From: Microbacterium azadirachtae
GTDB lineage: Bacteria > Actinomycetota > Actinomycetes > Actinomycetales > Microbacteriaceae
Reading direction: 5' to 3'
Assembly: GCF_000956545.1 (NCBI RefSeq)
Contig: NZ_JYIT01000068.1
Coordinates: 1 to 64,000 of the forward strand
Length of the DNA: 64,000 nucleotides
Numbering within the stretch: the first letter of the stretch is position 1; the number at the start of each line of letters is the position of its first letter. Shown here in pieces: positions 43,628 to 52,675 of the stretch. The notes beneath the pieces were generated by a model. That model made no database searches. It worked only from the letters and a program-made list of their open reading frames with translations, and had not been told where the DNA came from. The position numbers and the translations under genes were made by a program.

Positions 43628-44317
43628 ATGTCGATCGAGAATCTCAACGCGTTCCTCGAGCGGCTGCCGTCGGCGAGTGCCCGGCCGCTGCCCGACAGCA
43701 CCTGGCACGAGCGGGCGCGGGAGCGTCTCACGCTCGGCGAGCGTGCGGCGGATCGGCTCCGCAACGGGATGGGCAGCTGGGTCTTCGTCGGCGGATTCGT
43801 CCTGTTCATGGGCACGTGGTGGATGCTCAACTCCCTGCGCGCGACCACCTGGGATCCCTACCCGTTCATCCTGCTGAACCTGTTCCTCAGCATGCTGGCG
43901 GGCCTGCAGGGCGCGATCCTGCTGATCGCGGCCAAACGGCAGGACGCCATCACGGCGGCGCTCGCGCAGCATGACTTCGACACGAACGTCGCGGCCAAGA
44001 TCGACATCGAGGCACTGCTGGAGATCAACCGGCGGCAGCTCGAGATGATCGCCGAGCTGCAGGGGATCGCGCGAGCGCTGGTCCCGGCGACGGCCGACGC
44101 GCCCGCCCGGAACGAGCCGGACGGGCGACAGGCCGATCCGCGCGCCCTCGATCCGCGCGCCGTCGCGACCGAGGTCGAGGCGGCCACGGCGACGGCACGG
44201 GCGGCCGAGTCGGAAGCCGAGTCCCGCGCGGAGGCGCGGGCGCAGGAGGAGATCGCTTCACAGGCCGGCGAGCAGGAGGGGGCATCGCGCGGCCGCTACG
44301 CCCCCGACGGGCCGTAG
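43628..44317 (+). CDS. DUF1003 domain membrane protein
   Basis: This 229-residue protein matches the DUF1003 layout: DRLRNGMGSWVFVGGFVLFMGTWWMLNS (about 42-70) and YPFILLNLFLSMLAGLQGAILLIAAKRQ (about 78-105), then a soluble helical region and a long Ala/Glu/Arg tail (about 160-229). The role of the family is not established. GAGGAG precedes ATG 43628. The gene is convergent with mntH, with 11 bases between the stops. Confidence 0.85.
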   Translation: MSIENLNAFLERLPSASARPLPDSTWHERARERLTLGERAADRLRNGMGSWVFVGGFVLFMGTWWMLNSLRATTWDPYPFILLNLFLSMLAGLQGAILLIAAKRQDAITAALAQHDFDTNVAAKIDIEALLEINRRQLEMIAELQGIARALVPATADAPARNEPDGRQADPRALDPRAVATEVEAATATARAAESEAESRAEARAQEEIASQAGEQEGASRGRYAPDGP

Positions 44318-44328
44318 CGGCCGCGCGC

Positions 44329-45618
44329 TCAGGCGCCGGTCAGCAGCAGCCACAGCAGCACCGCGTTGAGCGCGATGAGCAGGACCGCCGCGATGATCCC
44401 GGCGACGGTGGTCCAGGGCCGGTTCGCATAGCGCCCGAGCGTGCGTCGGCGGGCGGTGAGGGCGACGAGCGGGATGAGGGCGAAGGGGATGCCGAACGAG
44501 AGCGCGACCTGACTGAGCACGAGCGCGAACGTCGGATCGACGCCGAGCCCGAGGATGAGCAGCGCGGGGACCAGCGTGATCAGACGCCGTAGAGGCATCG
44601 CGATGCGCACCCGCAGCAGCCCGTGCATGATCTCGGCGCCCGCATACGCCCCCACCGCCGTCGATGCGAGGCCCGAGGCGAGCAGACCGACCGCGAACAG
44701 GGTTCCGATGAGCGGGCCGAGCTGAGCGCTGATCGCGGCGTGTGCGCCCTCGAGCGAATCGGTGCCGTCGACGCCCGGGAGAGTGGTCGCGGCGAGCAGC
44801 AGCATGCCGAGATTCACGGCACCGGCGACGATCATCGCCAGGGTGACGTCCCATCGGGTGGCGGTGAGCAGCCGGGCGATCGGGGTGCGTGTCGACGGCT
44901 CCGGGTCTCCGCCGGGGTGCACGGGCGCCGTGCCGAAGCGGTCGCGGGCGAGGGCGGAGTGGGCGTAGATCGCGTGGGGCATGATCGTCGCACCCAGGAT
45001 CGACGCCGCCAGCAGTACGGATCCGGAGTCGGTGAATCGCGGGGTCAGCCCGCCGAGTGCCGCGGAGGGATCCGGTGGAGCCACCACCAGGCCTGCCAGG
45101 AAGCCGACGGTGACGACGGCGAGGAGCCCGATCACGACGAACTCGAAGGGGCGTGCGCCGCGTCGTCCCTGGATCGCCAGAAGCACCATCGACACGGCGC
45201 CGGTGATCAGGCCGCCGAGGAGGAGGGGCAGGCCGAACAGCAGCTGCAGCGCGACGGCGCCTCCGATGACCTCGGCGATGTCGGTCGCCATCGCGACGAG
45301 CTCGGCCTGCAGCCAGTAGGCGCGCCGCGCGACACGGTGCTGCAGACGGTCGCCGAGCAGTTCGGGCAGGCTGCGGCCGGTGACGACGCCGAGCTTCGCG
45401 GACAGGTACTGCACGAGCCATGCGATCACGTTGGCGACGACGACGACCCACACCAGCAGGTGGCCGTAGCCGGCGCCGGCCGTCATGTTGCTCGCGACGT
45501 TTCCCGGATCCACGTACGCGACGCCCGCGACCAGCGCCGGCCCGAGCAGGGCGGCGCCGCGCGCGGAGGCGGGCAGTCCCTGGCGCTGGGGAGCGACGGT
45601 CACGGAAGTTTTCGGCAC
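44329..45618 (-). CDS. mntH: Nramp-family Mn2+/Fe2+ transporter
   Basis: This 429-residue divalent-metal:H+ symporter has 11 hydrophobic segments. The two metal-binding motifs are present: DPGN (37-40) in AYVDPGNVA and MATDIAE (110-116) in segment 6. The GTG start is leaderless, with TAGGTT six bases before it on the minus strand. Two MntR-like boxes cover this promoter, so repression by excess manganese is likely. The DtxR/MntR-family gene lies 1.3 kb away on the same strand. Confidence 0.93.
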   Translation of the reverse strand: MPKTSVTVAPQRQGLPASARGAALLGPALVAGVAYVDPGNVASNMTAGAGYGHLLVWVVVVANVIAWLVQYLSAKLGVVTGRSLPELLGDRLQHRVARRAYWLQAELVAMATDIAEVIGGAVALQLLFGLPLLLGGLITGAVSMVLLAIQGRRGARPFEFVVIGLLAVVTVGFLAGLVVAPPDPSAALGGLTPRFTDSGSVLLAASILGATIMPHAIYAHSALARDRFGTAPVHPGGDPEPSTRTPIARLLTATRWDVTLAMIVAGAVNLGMLLLAATTLPGVDGTDSLEGAHAAISAQLGPLIGTLFAVGLLASGLASTAVGAYAGAEIMHGLLRVRIAMPLRRLITLVPALLILGLGVDPTFALVLSQVALSFGIPFALIPLVALTARRRTLGRYANRPWTTVAGIIAAVLLIALNAVLLWLLLTGA

Positions 45619-45653
45619 ACCGAAAACCTATCCCATTTTTAGGCGCACCGAAA
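45610..45653 (-). promoter_or_regulatory. Two MntR-like operator boxes at the mntH promoter
   Basis: TTTCGGCACACCGAAA (45610-45625) covers the first codon and the edge of the -10 box. TTTAGGCGCACCGAAA (45638-45653) lies in the -35 region. They differ at only two or three of 16 positions and are 28 bases apart. Position and symmetry fit a DtxR-type repressor. Confidence 0.7.
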
Positions 45654-45713
45654 TATCCCGGCTGGGCACCTGCTCCGGCAGAGGCGCCCGATGGTGCCGG
45701 ATACGCTGGCGGC

Positions 45714-46361
45714 ATGCAGGATCCCGACGCGCGCCACCATCCTGAGACGGCCGACGAGCCCGCCCCCGCGCACGGCGTCGGCCCTTGGGAGGGGGAGTGG
45801 CCCGCGGATGACCGCTTCGACCCGGAACTGCTCGCGCACGGCGACCGGCGCAACGTCGTCGACCGCTACCGCTACTGGCGGATGGAGTCGATCGTCGCCG
45901 ACCTGGACGCCCGGCGGCACGGCTTCCACGTCGCCATCGAGAACTGGCAGCACGACATGAACATCGGCTCGATCGTGCGCAGCGCCAACGCCTTCCTCGC
46001 CGACACCGTGCACATCATCGGTCGGCGCCGCTGGAATCGCCGCGGTGCCATGGTCACGGATCGCTACCAGCACGTCGTCCACCACGAGACGGTGACCGCC
46101 TTCGCCGAGTGGGCGCGGGCGGAGCGGATCCCCGTCATCGCGGTCGACAACCTCGACGGCGCCGTTCCTGTCGACCAGGCGGAGCTGCCGGAGCGCTGCG
46201 TGCTGCTGTTCGGCGCGGAGGGTCCCGGGCTGTCGGAGGACGCCCTCGCCGCGGCCTCGGGTCATGTCGAGATCACGCAGTACGGATCCACCCGGTCCAT
46301 CAACGCCGGTGCGGCGGCGGCGATCATCATGTACGAGTGGTGCCGACGGCACGCGAGCTGA
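45714..46361 (+). CDS. SPOUT-class TrmH/SpoU RNA methyltransferase
   Basis: This 215-residue RNA 2'-O-methyltransferase-like protein has the three TrmH motifs: NIGSIVRSANAF (about 82-93), LLFGAEGPGLS (about 162-172) and STRSINAGAAAAIIMYEW (about 190-207). These form the deep-knot SAM site. It likely modifies tRNA or rRNA; the exact target is not readable. A long acidic N terminus (1-45) replaces the L30e-like domain of the larger family members. The start is leaderless: TACGCT lies at 45702-45707, six bases before ATG 45714. Confidence 0.9.
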   Translation: MQDPDARHHPETADEPAPAHGVGPWEGEWPADDRFDPELLAHGDRRNVVDRYRYWRMESIVADLDARRHGFHVAIENWQHDMNIGSIVRSANAFLADTVHIIGRRRWNRRGAMVTDRYQHVVHHETVTAFAEWARAERIPVIAVDNLDGAVPVDQAELPERCVLLFGAEGPGLSEDALAAASGHVEITQYGSTRSINAGAAAAIIMYEWCRRHAS

Positions 46362-46431
46362 CCGCGCTCACCGGATCGCATCGGCGAAGCTGCGGACGCG
46401 GGTCCGTCGCGGTCAGTGCCGACGGCGTGTG

Positions 46432-47787
46432 TCAGACCTCGACGGCGAGCCAGCGTCCCGTGCGGACCCGGTAGCCCAGGGTGACGAGGCGCGCGCACAG
46501 GTACACGCCGAAGAACGCGACGGCGAGCCAGATCAGGCCCGCCGCACCGGACACCCCGGTGGCGGCGATGATCGCGAGGGCGGGAAGGAACGGCACGAGG
46601 TTCAGCCCGCCCGCGACGGCGAGGTAGCGTGCGTCCCCGGCGCCCATGAGCACGCCGTCGAGCACGAACACGTCGCCCGCGATCGGCTGCGCGACGGCGA
46701 GCACGACGAGGGCCGGCTGGATCAGCGCCGCGAGCGCCGGGTCTCCGGTGAAGGCGAGGCCGATGACGGCGGAGAGGGCCGCGATGAGCGCCCCGACGAC
46801 GACGCCGAACCACGCGCCCCAGGCCACGGTGCGGGCGAGCACATGCCGTGCGCCGTTCGGATCCGCTGCTCCCAGGCTCTTGCCGATGAGGGCCTGCGCT
46901 GCGATCGCGAGAGCGTCGAGGGCGAAGGCGGCGGCCGAGAACACGGTGAAGACGACCTGCCAGCCGGCGAGTTCACGGGTGCCGATGCCGGTGGCGACGC
47001 CGACGGTCGCGAGGAGGGCCACGCGCAGGCTCACCGTGCGCAGGAACAGCCATCCGCCGGAGCGGGCGGACCCCCGGATCCCGCTGAGCTCGGGCGAGAT
47101 CGAGGCCTCGTGCCGGCGGGCGAGCCGGCCGATCACGATCACGTAGGCGCCGACCATGCCCCACTGGGCGACGACGGTGCCGAACGCGGATCCGGCGATG
47201 CCCCAGCCGAAGCCGTAGATGAACAGTGCGTTCAGCAGGGCGTTCGCCGCGAACCCGATCCCGGCGATCCACAGCGGGGTCATCGTGTCCTGCATCCCGC
47301 GCAGCAGGCCGGTCGCGGCGTAGACGACCAGCATGGCGGGCAGGCCCCACATCGAGGGGGCGAGGTAGGCGCTCGCCTGCGCGGCGACGGCCGGGGTCGC
47401 GCCGAACAGAGGGATCACGGCGGGCATCAGCAGGGATCCGAGCACGGCGAGCACCGCGCCCAGCCCGAGCGCCAGCCACATGCCGTCGATGCCGACCGAC
47501 ACGGCGTCGCCGTGCTCTCCGGCGCCGAACCGCCGCGCCACGGCGGGCGTCGTGGAGTAGGCGAGGAAGATCATCAGCCCGACGATGGTCTGCAGGATCG
47601 CGGACGCGATGCCGAGCCCGGCGAGCGGCGTCGCGCCGAGATGCCCGACGAGCGCCGCGTCGACCATGAGGAACGCGGGCTCCGCCACGAGCGCGCCGAG
47701 CGCCGGGACGGCGAGCCGCACGATCTCGCGGTTCAGGGTCGGCGCCGGGCTGGGGGCCGGCGTCCCGCTCGGGGTCTCGGAGGGCAC
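46432..47787 (-). CDS. MATE-family efflux transporter
   Basis: This 451-residue multidrug-and-toxin-extrusion protein of the DinF-like branch has 12 hydrophobic segments in two halves. It begins LNREIVRLAVPALGALVAEP and has GHLGATPLAGLGIA (about 55-68). It exports cationic compounds with H+ or Na+. The GTG start is leaderless (TAGGCT six bases before it on the minus strand). Confidence 0.88.
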   Translation of the reverse strand: MPSETPSGTPAPSPAPTLNREIVRLAVPALGALVAEPAFLMVDAALVGHLGATPLAGLGIASAILQTIVGLMIFLAYSTTPAVARRFGAGEHGDAVSVGIDGMWLALGLGAVLAVLGSLLMPAVIPLFGATPAVAAQASAYLAPSMWGLPAMLVVYAATGLLRGMQDTMTPLWIAGIGFAANALLNALFIYGFGWGIAGSAFGTVVAQWGMVGAYVIVIGRLARRHEASISPELSGIRGSARSGGWLFLRTVSLRVALLATVGVATGIGTRELAGWQVVFTVFSAAAFALDALAIAAQALIGKSLGAADPNGARHVLARTVAWGAWFGVVVGALIAALSAVIGLAFTGDPALAALIQPALVVLAVAQPIAGDVFVLDGVLMGAGDARYLAVAGGLNLVPFLPALAIIAATGVSGAAGLIWLAVAFFGVYLCARLVTLGYRVRTGRWLAVEV

Positions 47788-47962
47788 CGTACGAGCCTAG
47801 AGGCGGCCGCGGACAGGGTGCGCGCGCGTCGCTCCTGGGGCGAAGTGCGGGTGTGCAGATCACTCACCGCTGCCTTCGGTGGCAGAGCGCGGAGTGAGGG
47901 TGAGCACTGTCGGCGGCGCGACCTGTCGACAGCTGTGATGCAGATGCCTAGGCTCGCGTCTC

Positions 47963-48433
47963 ATGGGAGACAACTGGATCGCGATCGCGACGGCGGCCGT
48001 GACGGGGGCGTTCGTGCTGACAGGAGCGGTGCTCTCGTTCGCGTCCACTCGCGGGGAACCACAGCGGGCGAAGGAGCTCCGTGCGCTGAACGAGATCATC
48101 AAAGACATGCCACCGAGCGAGGGTCGTCTGGCGCTGCTCAAACGTCGGGAGGCTATCGCCCAGAAATACGGCGAATCCGGGGTCGAGACGTTCACGGATC
48201 TTGAGCGTGCCGGCTTCCTTGGAATTGCGGCCCTCGCATTGGGTGTACTCCTTGGATCTTTGGTCAGCGGCACGTTCGAATCGACGCTCCGCTCGTTTGC
48301 GAGCTTGGGGGCGCTCCTCTTCATGCTCGGAGGCTTGGTGTGGACGGCGATCGTCCTGGTGGCAGTCGTGGTCCGGAGCATTCGCAGCTGGCGAGCGCGT
48401 CGAGCCGCGCGTGGTCGAACAAAATCGGCCTAG
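47963..48433 (+). CDS. Hypothetical membrane protein, less GC-rich
   Basis: This 156-residue protein has one N-terminal helix (about 5-27), a soluble charged middle (about 30-80, with KRREAIAQKYGES) and two C-terminal helices (about 88-108 and 112-135), then a basic tail. I recognise no family. Its base use is visibly less GC-rich than its neighbours, which hints at recent arrival. The start is nearly leaderless: TAGGCT ends eight bases before ATG 47963. Confidence 0.6.
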   Translation: MGDNWIAIATAAVTGAFVLTGAVLSFASTRGEPQRAKELRALNEIIKDMPPSEGRLALLKRREAIAQKYGESGVETFTDLERAGFLGIAALALGVLLGSLVSGTFESTLRSFASLGALLFMLGGLVWTAIVLVAVVVRSIRSWRARRAARGRTKSA

Positions 48434-48519
48434 CCGTCTCGGCGTGCGGCGGCTCAGAAGCAACCGTGTATCGAGACCGGCTAGCTGTACCGGGGCGATC
48501 CGGCGGCGGGCCTGTCTCA

Positions 48520-50010
48520 TCAGCGCTGGCCCGGTGGCGCCAGCGCGTCGGCGAGTTCTCGGCGGATCCGGTGCGGGTCGCCGTCGCGGGTGCGCGGGCG
48601 GTGCCAGCCGCCGTGGGGGTCCCACCAGTGCGGGCCCTTGATCTCCGGCACGCCGGCACGCATGCGGATGCGCCATCCGGACGTCTCCAGGGTCCGATGG
48701 TGATGCCAGCACAGGGCGACGCCATTGCTCGTATGCGTCGGACCACCGGCCGCCCACTCCTGCACGTGATGGAGCTCGCACCAGGTCGCCGGAACGTGAC
48801 AGCCCGGGATCACGCACTCCCGGTCTCGGAGCGTGATCGCGCGTCGCTGGATCGCGGTGAAGATCCTCGCGGTCGTGCCGATGGAGACGATCTGCCCCTG
48901 CTCGTCGAACAGCACCCGCTGCACCCCGCCCGCGCACGCCGCATGGCGCGCCACGGACAGCGAGACGTCGTCGCCGGTGCCTTCGATGCGGGCGCGTCCC
49001 TGCCCTGCGGCGTAATCAGAGGCGGTGACGGACACGACCAGGGTCGGAGCGGCCCCGCCCAGGTCCGGCAGCCCACCGCTCGCGGCTGCAGCGGTGAGGA
49101 TCGTGGCGAGGTTGTCGTGATCGCGTTGAGCGCGGGTACGCGGCTCCGCCGGGGCCGGGAGGTCGGCGAGCCCATCCGGATCCGGGTCCGGGTCCGGGGC
49201 GAACGAGACGCCTCTCCACCCGTGATCCGCGGATCCGGTCGCGGCGGGGTTGTTGAGCGCGTCGAAGAGGCGCTGCAGCTGGCCGGCGACTTCGGGCAGC
49301 AGCCCGCCGCGCACCGGGTGCACCCCGTCGCGGAGCCGGCCGATCCAGAGCCCGCGATTCCGGTCCGCCTTCGCGTCGTCGGGTTCGGCGCCGTCGGGAT
49401 CGAGGGCGAGCATCACCGCCCGGGCGTACTCGCCGAGCTCGTCGGTGGACGGGGCGGGTCCAGGCCGCCCGTGTTCGTCGGGCAGATCCTCGCCGCGGGC
49501 GGTCGCCGCCAGCAGGCCGTCGACGGCCTCGCGCTCCTCGGCTCCGACACGATTGCCGGCGCGCTCGACCGGACCGATCGCGGCGAGCAGCCCCGGGACC
49601 GACACGACCCCATCGCGCAGGGCGCTGGCCAGTTCCGGGTACCGCGCTGCGGCGAATCCGCCGCTCGACAGCAGCCGCTCCCGGTGCGTGGCCCCGGCGG
49701 CGCGGACGAACGTGCGGGCCGTGCCGACGTCGGTGCGCAGCGCTCGCCGCAGCAGCTCGGTCGCGTCGCGGCACCCCAGCGGCGCAGGGATGCGTTCGGA
49801 TGCGGCCCGCATGTCGCGGTCGATCAGCTGCCCGGTGAGGGCGGTGATCACCGCGTCCAACCGGCGCCGTACCGCACCCGCGGCCTGCGCCGCGGCGACC
49901 AGATCCGCACCGCGCGTTCCGTCGAACCCGGAGCACACCTCCGCCGAGGCGAGCAGGTGCTCGAGCAGCTCGTCCACCTGCTCGAGCATCCGGGTCGCGG
50001 TCGATGTCAT
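48520..50010 (-). CDS. DUF222/HNH endonuclease (13E12-repeat type)
   Basis: This 496-residue protein has an N-terminal DUF222 helical domain (about 10-300) and a C-terminal HNH nuclease: CVIPGCHVPATWCELHHVQEW (about 400-420), then NGVALCWHHHRTLE. Cys and His ligands of the beta-beta-alpha metal site are complete. A Asp-Pro run (PDPDPDPDG) interrupts the middle. Such genes exist in many copies in Mycobacterium and Microbacteriaceae and are suspected remnants of selfish elements. ATG 50010 agrees with the domain start. Confidence 0.9.
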   Translation of the reverse strand: MTSTATRMLEQVDELLEHLLASAEVCSGFDGTRGADLVAAAQAAGAVRRRLDAVITALTGQLIDRDMRAASERIPAPLGCRDATELLRRALRTDVGTARTFVRAAGATHRERLLSSGGFAAARYPELASALRDGVVSVPGLLAAIGPVERAGNRVGAEEREAVDGLLAATARGEDLPDEHGRPGPAPSTDELGEYARAVMLALDPDGAEPDDAKADRNRGLWIGRLRDGVHPVRGGLLPEVAGQLQRLFDALNNPAATGSADHGWRGVSFAPDPDPDPDGLADLPAPAEPRTRAQRDHDNLATILTAAAASGGLPDLGGAAPTLVVSVTASDYAAGQGRARIEGTGDDVSLSVARHAACAGGVQRVLFDEQGQIVSIGTTARIFTAIQRRAITLRDRECVIPGCHVPATWCELHHVQEWAAGGPTHTSNGVALCWHHHRTLETSGWRIRMRAGVPEIKGPHWWDPHGGWHRPRTRDGDPHRIRRELADALAPPGQR

Positions 50011-50202
50011 GCCTCTATTCAACCTTCGGCCGCCGACATTCGAAGCCCAGATCAGGCGCTCTTTCCAGACTGTGCAGAACTCATTGGCGCGGGCAGTTGT
50101 GGAGGACGATCCGCGCACGGCCGATGCCCGTCGTGACCGCCGCGCACCCGCCGCGGACCGTAGGCTGAAGGCCCCGAGGTCCGAGCAGAACCGGAGGAAA
50201 TC

Positions 50203-50739
50203 ATGGCCGACGACGAGCAGAGACGCTCCGCGCGTGCCGAACGCGCGCGGAGCGCGAAGCCTGCGGAAACCACCGCGCCGCCCGCGGCACTGAACGCCGA
50301 GACGATGCCGGCGATCGTCGAGACCGCGATCCAGGTGGCGATCCGGCAGGGACAGTTCGACGATCTACCCGGTGCGGGCAAGCCCATCCCCGGCCTCGGC
50401 GATCATCATGATCCGGACTGGTGGATCCGCCGCAAGATCGAGCGCGAGAACCTCACCGGTCTCGGGCCGCCCGCACTCATGCTGCGCGTGGAGGACCGGG
50501 AGCTCGACGCGCAGCTCGACGGCCTGCATCGCGAGGAGGACGTCCGCGCCGTGCTGGAGGACTTCAACCGGCGTGTGATCGAGGCGCGCCGGCAGCTGCT
50601 CGGCGGCCCGCCCGTGGTGACGAAGCCGCGGGACGTGGACGCCGAGGTCTCCGCCTGGCGAGAGCGGCGCGCGGCGACCACGTCGGCAGCGTCGGCCGCC
50701 CCTGCACCACCGAAGAAGCGCTGGTTCCGCCGACGCTGA
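50203..50739 (+). CDS. DUF1992 (DnaJ-homologue C28-type) protein
   Basis: This 178-residue protein has the DUF1992 core: AIVETAIQVAIRQGQFDDLPGAGKP (about 31-55), followed by a WWIRRKIERENL segment. Family members are annotated DnaJ-like after human DNAJC28 but lack the J domain. A basic tail ends KKRWFRRR. CGGAGGAAA precedes ATG 50203, and TAGGCT at 50161-50166 is a probable -10. Confidence 0.88.
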   Translation: MADDEQRRSARAERARSAKPAETTAPPAALNAETMPAIVETAIQVAIRQGQFDDLPGAGKPIPGLGDHHDPDWWIRRKIERENLTGLGPPALMLRVEDRELDAQLDGLHREEDVRAVLEDFNRRVIEARRQLLGGPPVVTKPRDVDAEVSAWRERRAATTSAASAAPAPPKKRWFRRR

Positions 50740-50819
50740 GCCCGTATGGCGCCGATCGATCCCCTGCGCGGGTGACGCGAGGCGACCGACCGGGGCGGCA
50801 GCCGTGATGGCCGGTGCTC

Positions 50820-51353
50820 TCAGCCGCCGCGTCGCACGCCCCGCCCGCGTCTGCGCGCCCAGAGCCACGCCACGCCGAACCGTCCGGACCACGGCAGTGC
50901 GAGCACGATCGCCGAGAGCAGCGTCATGAGCGGATACTGCGTGATGAGCTGATCCGACGACCAGTACAGCATGAGCGTCGCGACGGATCCGAGCGCCGTG
51001 ATCGTGGTGAGCACACGGCCGAGTCCGAGCACGAGCAGGATGCCGAGTGCGACCTCGAGCGCCGGGATGGCGAAGCCGAACAGCCCCGGCGCGGCCTGCA
51101 TGAGCGCCCCGAGCGGACGGAAGAAGAACGGCACCCGGCTGTTGCCGGTGCTGCCCTGGGCGACGAGCAGGATGTCGGCGGATCCGAATCCCGCCCGGTA
51201 CTTCAGCAATCCCTCGCCGAGCCACAGCGCACCCGCCGCGATTCTGGCCAGCGTGCCGACGACCTCCCCGGCCCGGAGCAGGCCGGTTCCGCGCCGCACC
51301 GCCGGCTCCGTGGGAAGCGCCTCTCCCACGACGCCGGCGCCTGCCGCGGTCAT
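50820..51353 (-). CDS. DoxX-family membrane protein
   Basis: This 177-residue protein has four hydrophobic helices of the DoxX family: RIAAGALWLGEGLLKYRAGFG (about 37-57), the ALEVALGILLVLGLG segment and two more. DoxX proteins associate with oxidative-stress and quinone systems, but the exact role is unknown. Its ATG overlaps the stop of the DM13 lipoprotein gene (ATGA), so the two are one operon. Confidence 0.82.
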   Translation of the reverse strand: MTAAGAGVVGEALPTEPAVRRGTGLLRAGEVVGTLARIAAGALWLGEGLLKYRAGFGSADILLVAQGSTGNSRVPFFFRPLGALMQAAPGLFGFAIPALEVALGILLVLGLGRVLTTITALGSVATLMLYWSSDQLITQYPLMTLLSAIVLALPWSGRFGVAWLWARRRGRGVRRGG

Positions 51354-51811
51354 GACAGCGCGGCGGCCCCGAACACCGCCTTGGCCTTGTCGCAGTGGAT
51401 GACGACGTCCTTGTACATCGAGGCGTCGACGCCGTTCAGCATGAACGACTGCGAGTCCTTGTCGAACGCGACGGGATCGATCTGCTTGCCGGCGGCGACG
51501 GCGGCCTCGTCGGTGCCGTTCGTCAGGTAGACGTGCAGGTCAGGCCCCTCGTCCGAGGAGAACCCCGTGAGCGTCAGCTCGGATCCGGAGACGGTGACCG
51601 TGCCCTTCACGCTCTTGCCGTTGAGGCCCATGAAGGTGCCGGTCTTCGACATGTGGTCCATCGGAGACGCGGACGGCGTCGGCGAGGAGCTCGACATCGT
51701 GTCGGCCGAGGGTGAGGACGCCGACGGCGTCGAGCTGCAGCCGGCGAGGGTCAGGCCGAGGGCGAGGACGGCCACGCCGATCGAGGAGGGGACGAGTGCG
51801 GTCTTGCGCAT
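51350..51811 (-). CDS. DM13-domain lipoprotein
   Basis: This 153-residue lipoprotein has a signal peptide with lipobox LAGC (about 22-25), a Ser/Pro/Thr linker (26-52) and a DM13 domain (about 55-150) with GPDLHVYLTNG and the family Cys in VVIHCDKAKAVFG. DM13 domains are proposed to bind haem or work in electron transfer. The ATG is at 51811. Together with DoxX and the divergent two-component system, it suggests an envelope redox module. Confidence 0.85.
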   Translation of the reverse strand: MRKTALVPSSIGVAVLALGLTLAGCSSTPSASSPSADTMSSSSPTPSASPMDHMSKTGTFMGLNGKSVKGTVTVSGSELTLTGFSSDEGPDLHVYLTNGTDEAAVAAGKQIDPVAFDKDSQSFMLNGVDASMYKDVVIHCDKAKAVFGAAALS

Positions 51812-51964
51812 GATTGCTCCATTCCTGGGGGGATGCCGGCGGGGGGACCCGCCGACGGTCGAGAACGGATCCGACGCTAGGCAGGCCCGCCGGCGTGCGG
51901 GGGAGTTCTTTCGAGGCCGTAAGGAACGCGGATCCGGTCCGCGCCGCAGGGATAGCCTCGGTGC

Positions 51965-52675
51965 ATGGAGACCCCGGGAACCTCTGTGCCCCGGGTGGTG
52001 CTCGTCGAGGACGACCCCACCGTGCGGGTCGCGGTCGAGCGCTACCTCGGCGCGAACGGCTACCTCGTCGACGCCTTCGGCGACGGGGTCTCGGCGCGCC
52101 GTGCCGTGCGTGCGGATCCGCCCGACGTCCTCATCGTGGACCGCATGCTGCCCGGGATCAGCGGGGACGAGCTGGCCCGCGACGTGCGGGGGCGCTCCGC
52201 CGTGCCGATCATCATGCTCACGGCGCTGGGCGAGGTCGAACAGCGCATCGAGGGGCTCGAGAACGGCGCCGACGACTATGTGGTCAAGCCGTTCGCGCTG
52301 CGCGAGCTGCTGCTGCGGGTCGACGCGCTGCTGCGCCGGTCGCGGGCAGCGGCGGCGCCGACGCGGGAGATCGTGCGCGGCGACTTCCGCCTGGATCCGG
52401 CCCGCCGGCGGGTGCATGTACGCGGCGAGGAGGTGGTGCTGGCGGCGCGGGAGTACGAGCTGCTCGCGCACCTCGTGCAGCACGACGGCGAAGTGCTCTC
52501 GCGGGACGACATCCTGCGGGAGGTGTGGGGGTGGTCGTTCGGCGAGGGCTCCACGGTGACCGTGCACGTGCGGCGGCTGAGGGAGAAGATCGAGCAGGAT
52601 CCGCGTCGCCCCCTGCACCTGCTCACGGAGTGGGGCGCCGGATACCGGTTCTCGGCGGACGGATCCGGGTCATGA
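51965..52675 (+). CDS. OmpR-family response regulator
   Basis: This 236-residue regulator has a receiver domain with Asp59 (VLIVDRMLPG), Thr in LTALG and Lys in VVKPFALREL, then an OmpR winged helix (about 135-230, AAREYELLAHLVQHDGEVLSR and TVTVHVRRLREKIE). The start is leaderless: TAGCCT lies at 51953-51958 with six bases to ATG 51965. It overlaps the kinase gene by ATGA. The divergent DM13/DoxX genes are likely targets. Confidence 0.92.
   Translation: METPGTSVPRVVLVEDDPTVRVAVERYLGANGYLVDAFGDGVSARRAVRADPPDVLIVDRMLPGISGDELARDVRGRSAVPIIMLTALGEVEQRIEGLENGADDYVVKPFALRELLLRVDALLRRSRAAAAPTREIVRGDFRLDPARRRVHVRGEEVVLAAREYELLAHLVQHDGEVLSRDDILREVWGWSFGEGSTVTVHVRRLREKIEQDPRRPLHLLTEWGAGYRFSADGSGS

Noticed and set aside
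46264..48204. A 646-codon frame antisense to the MATE gene
   Set aside because: It runs exactly over a well-supported transporter gene and has the low-complexity composition of a shadow frame.
48520..50010. HNH gene as evidence of a restriction system or prophage
   Set aside because: No methylase, integrase or phage structural gene is nearby, and DUF222/HNH genes are dispersed singly in these genomes.
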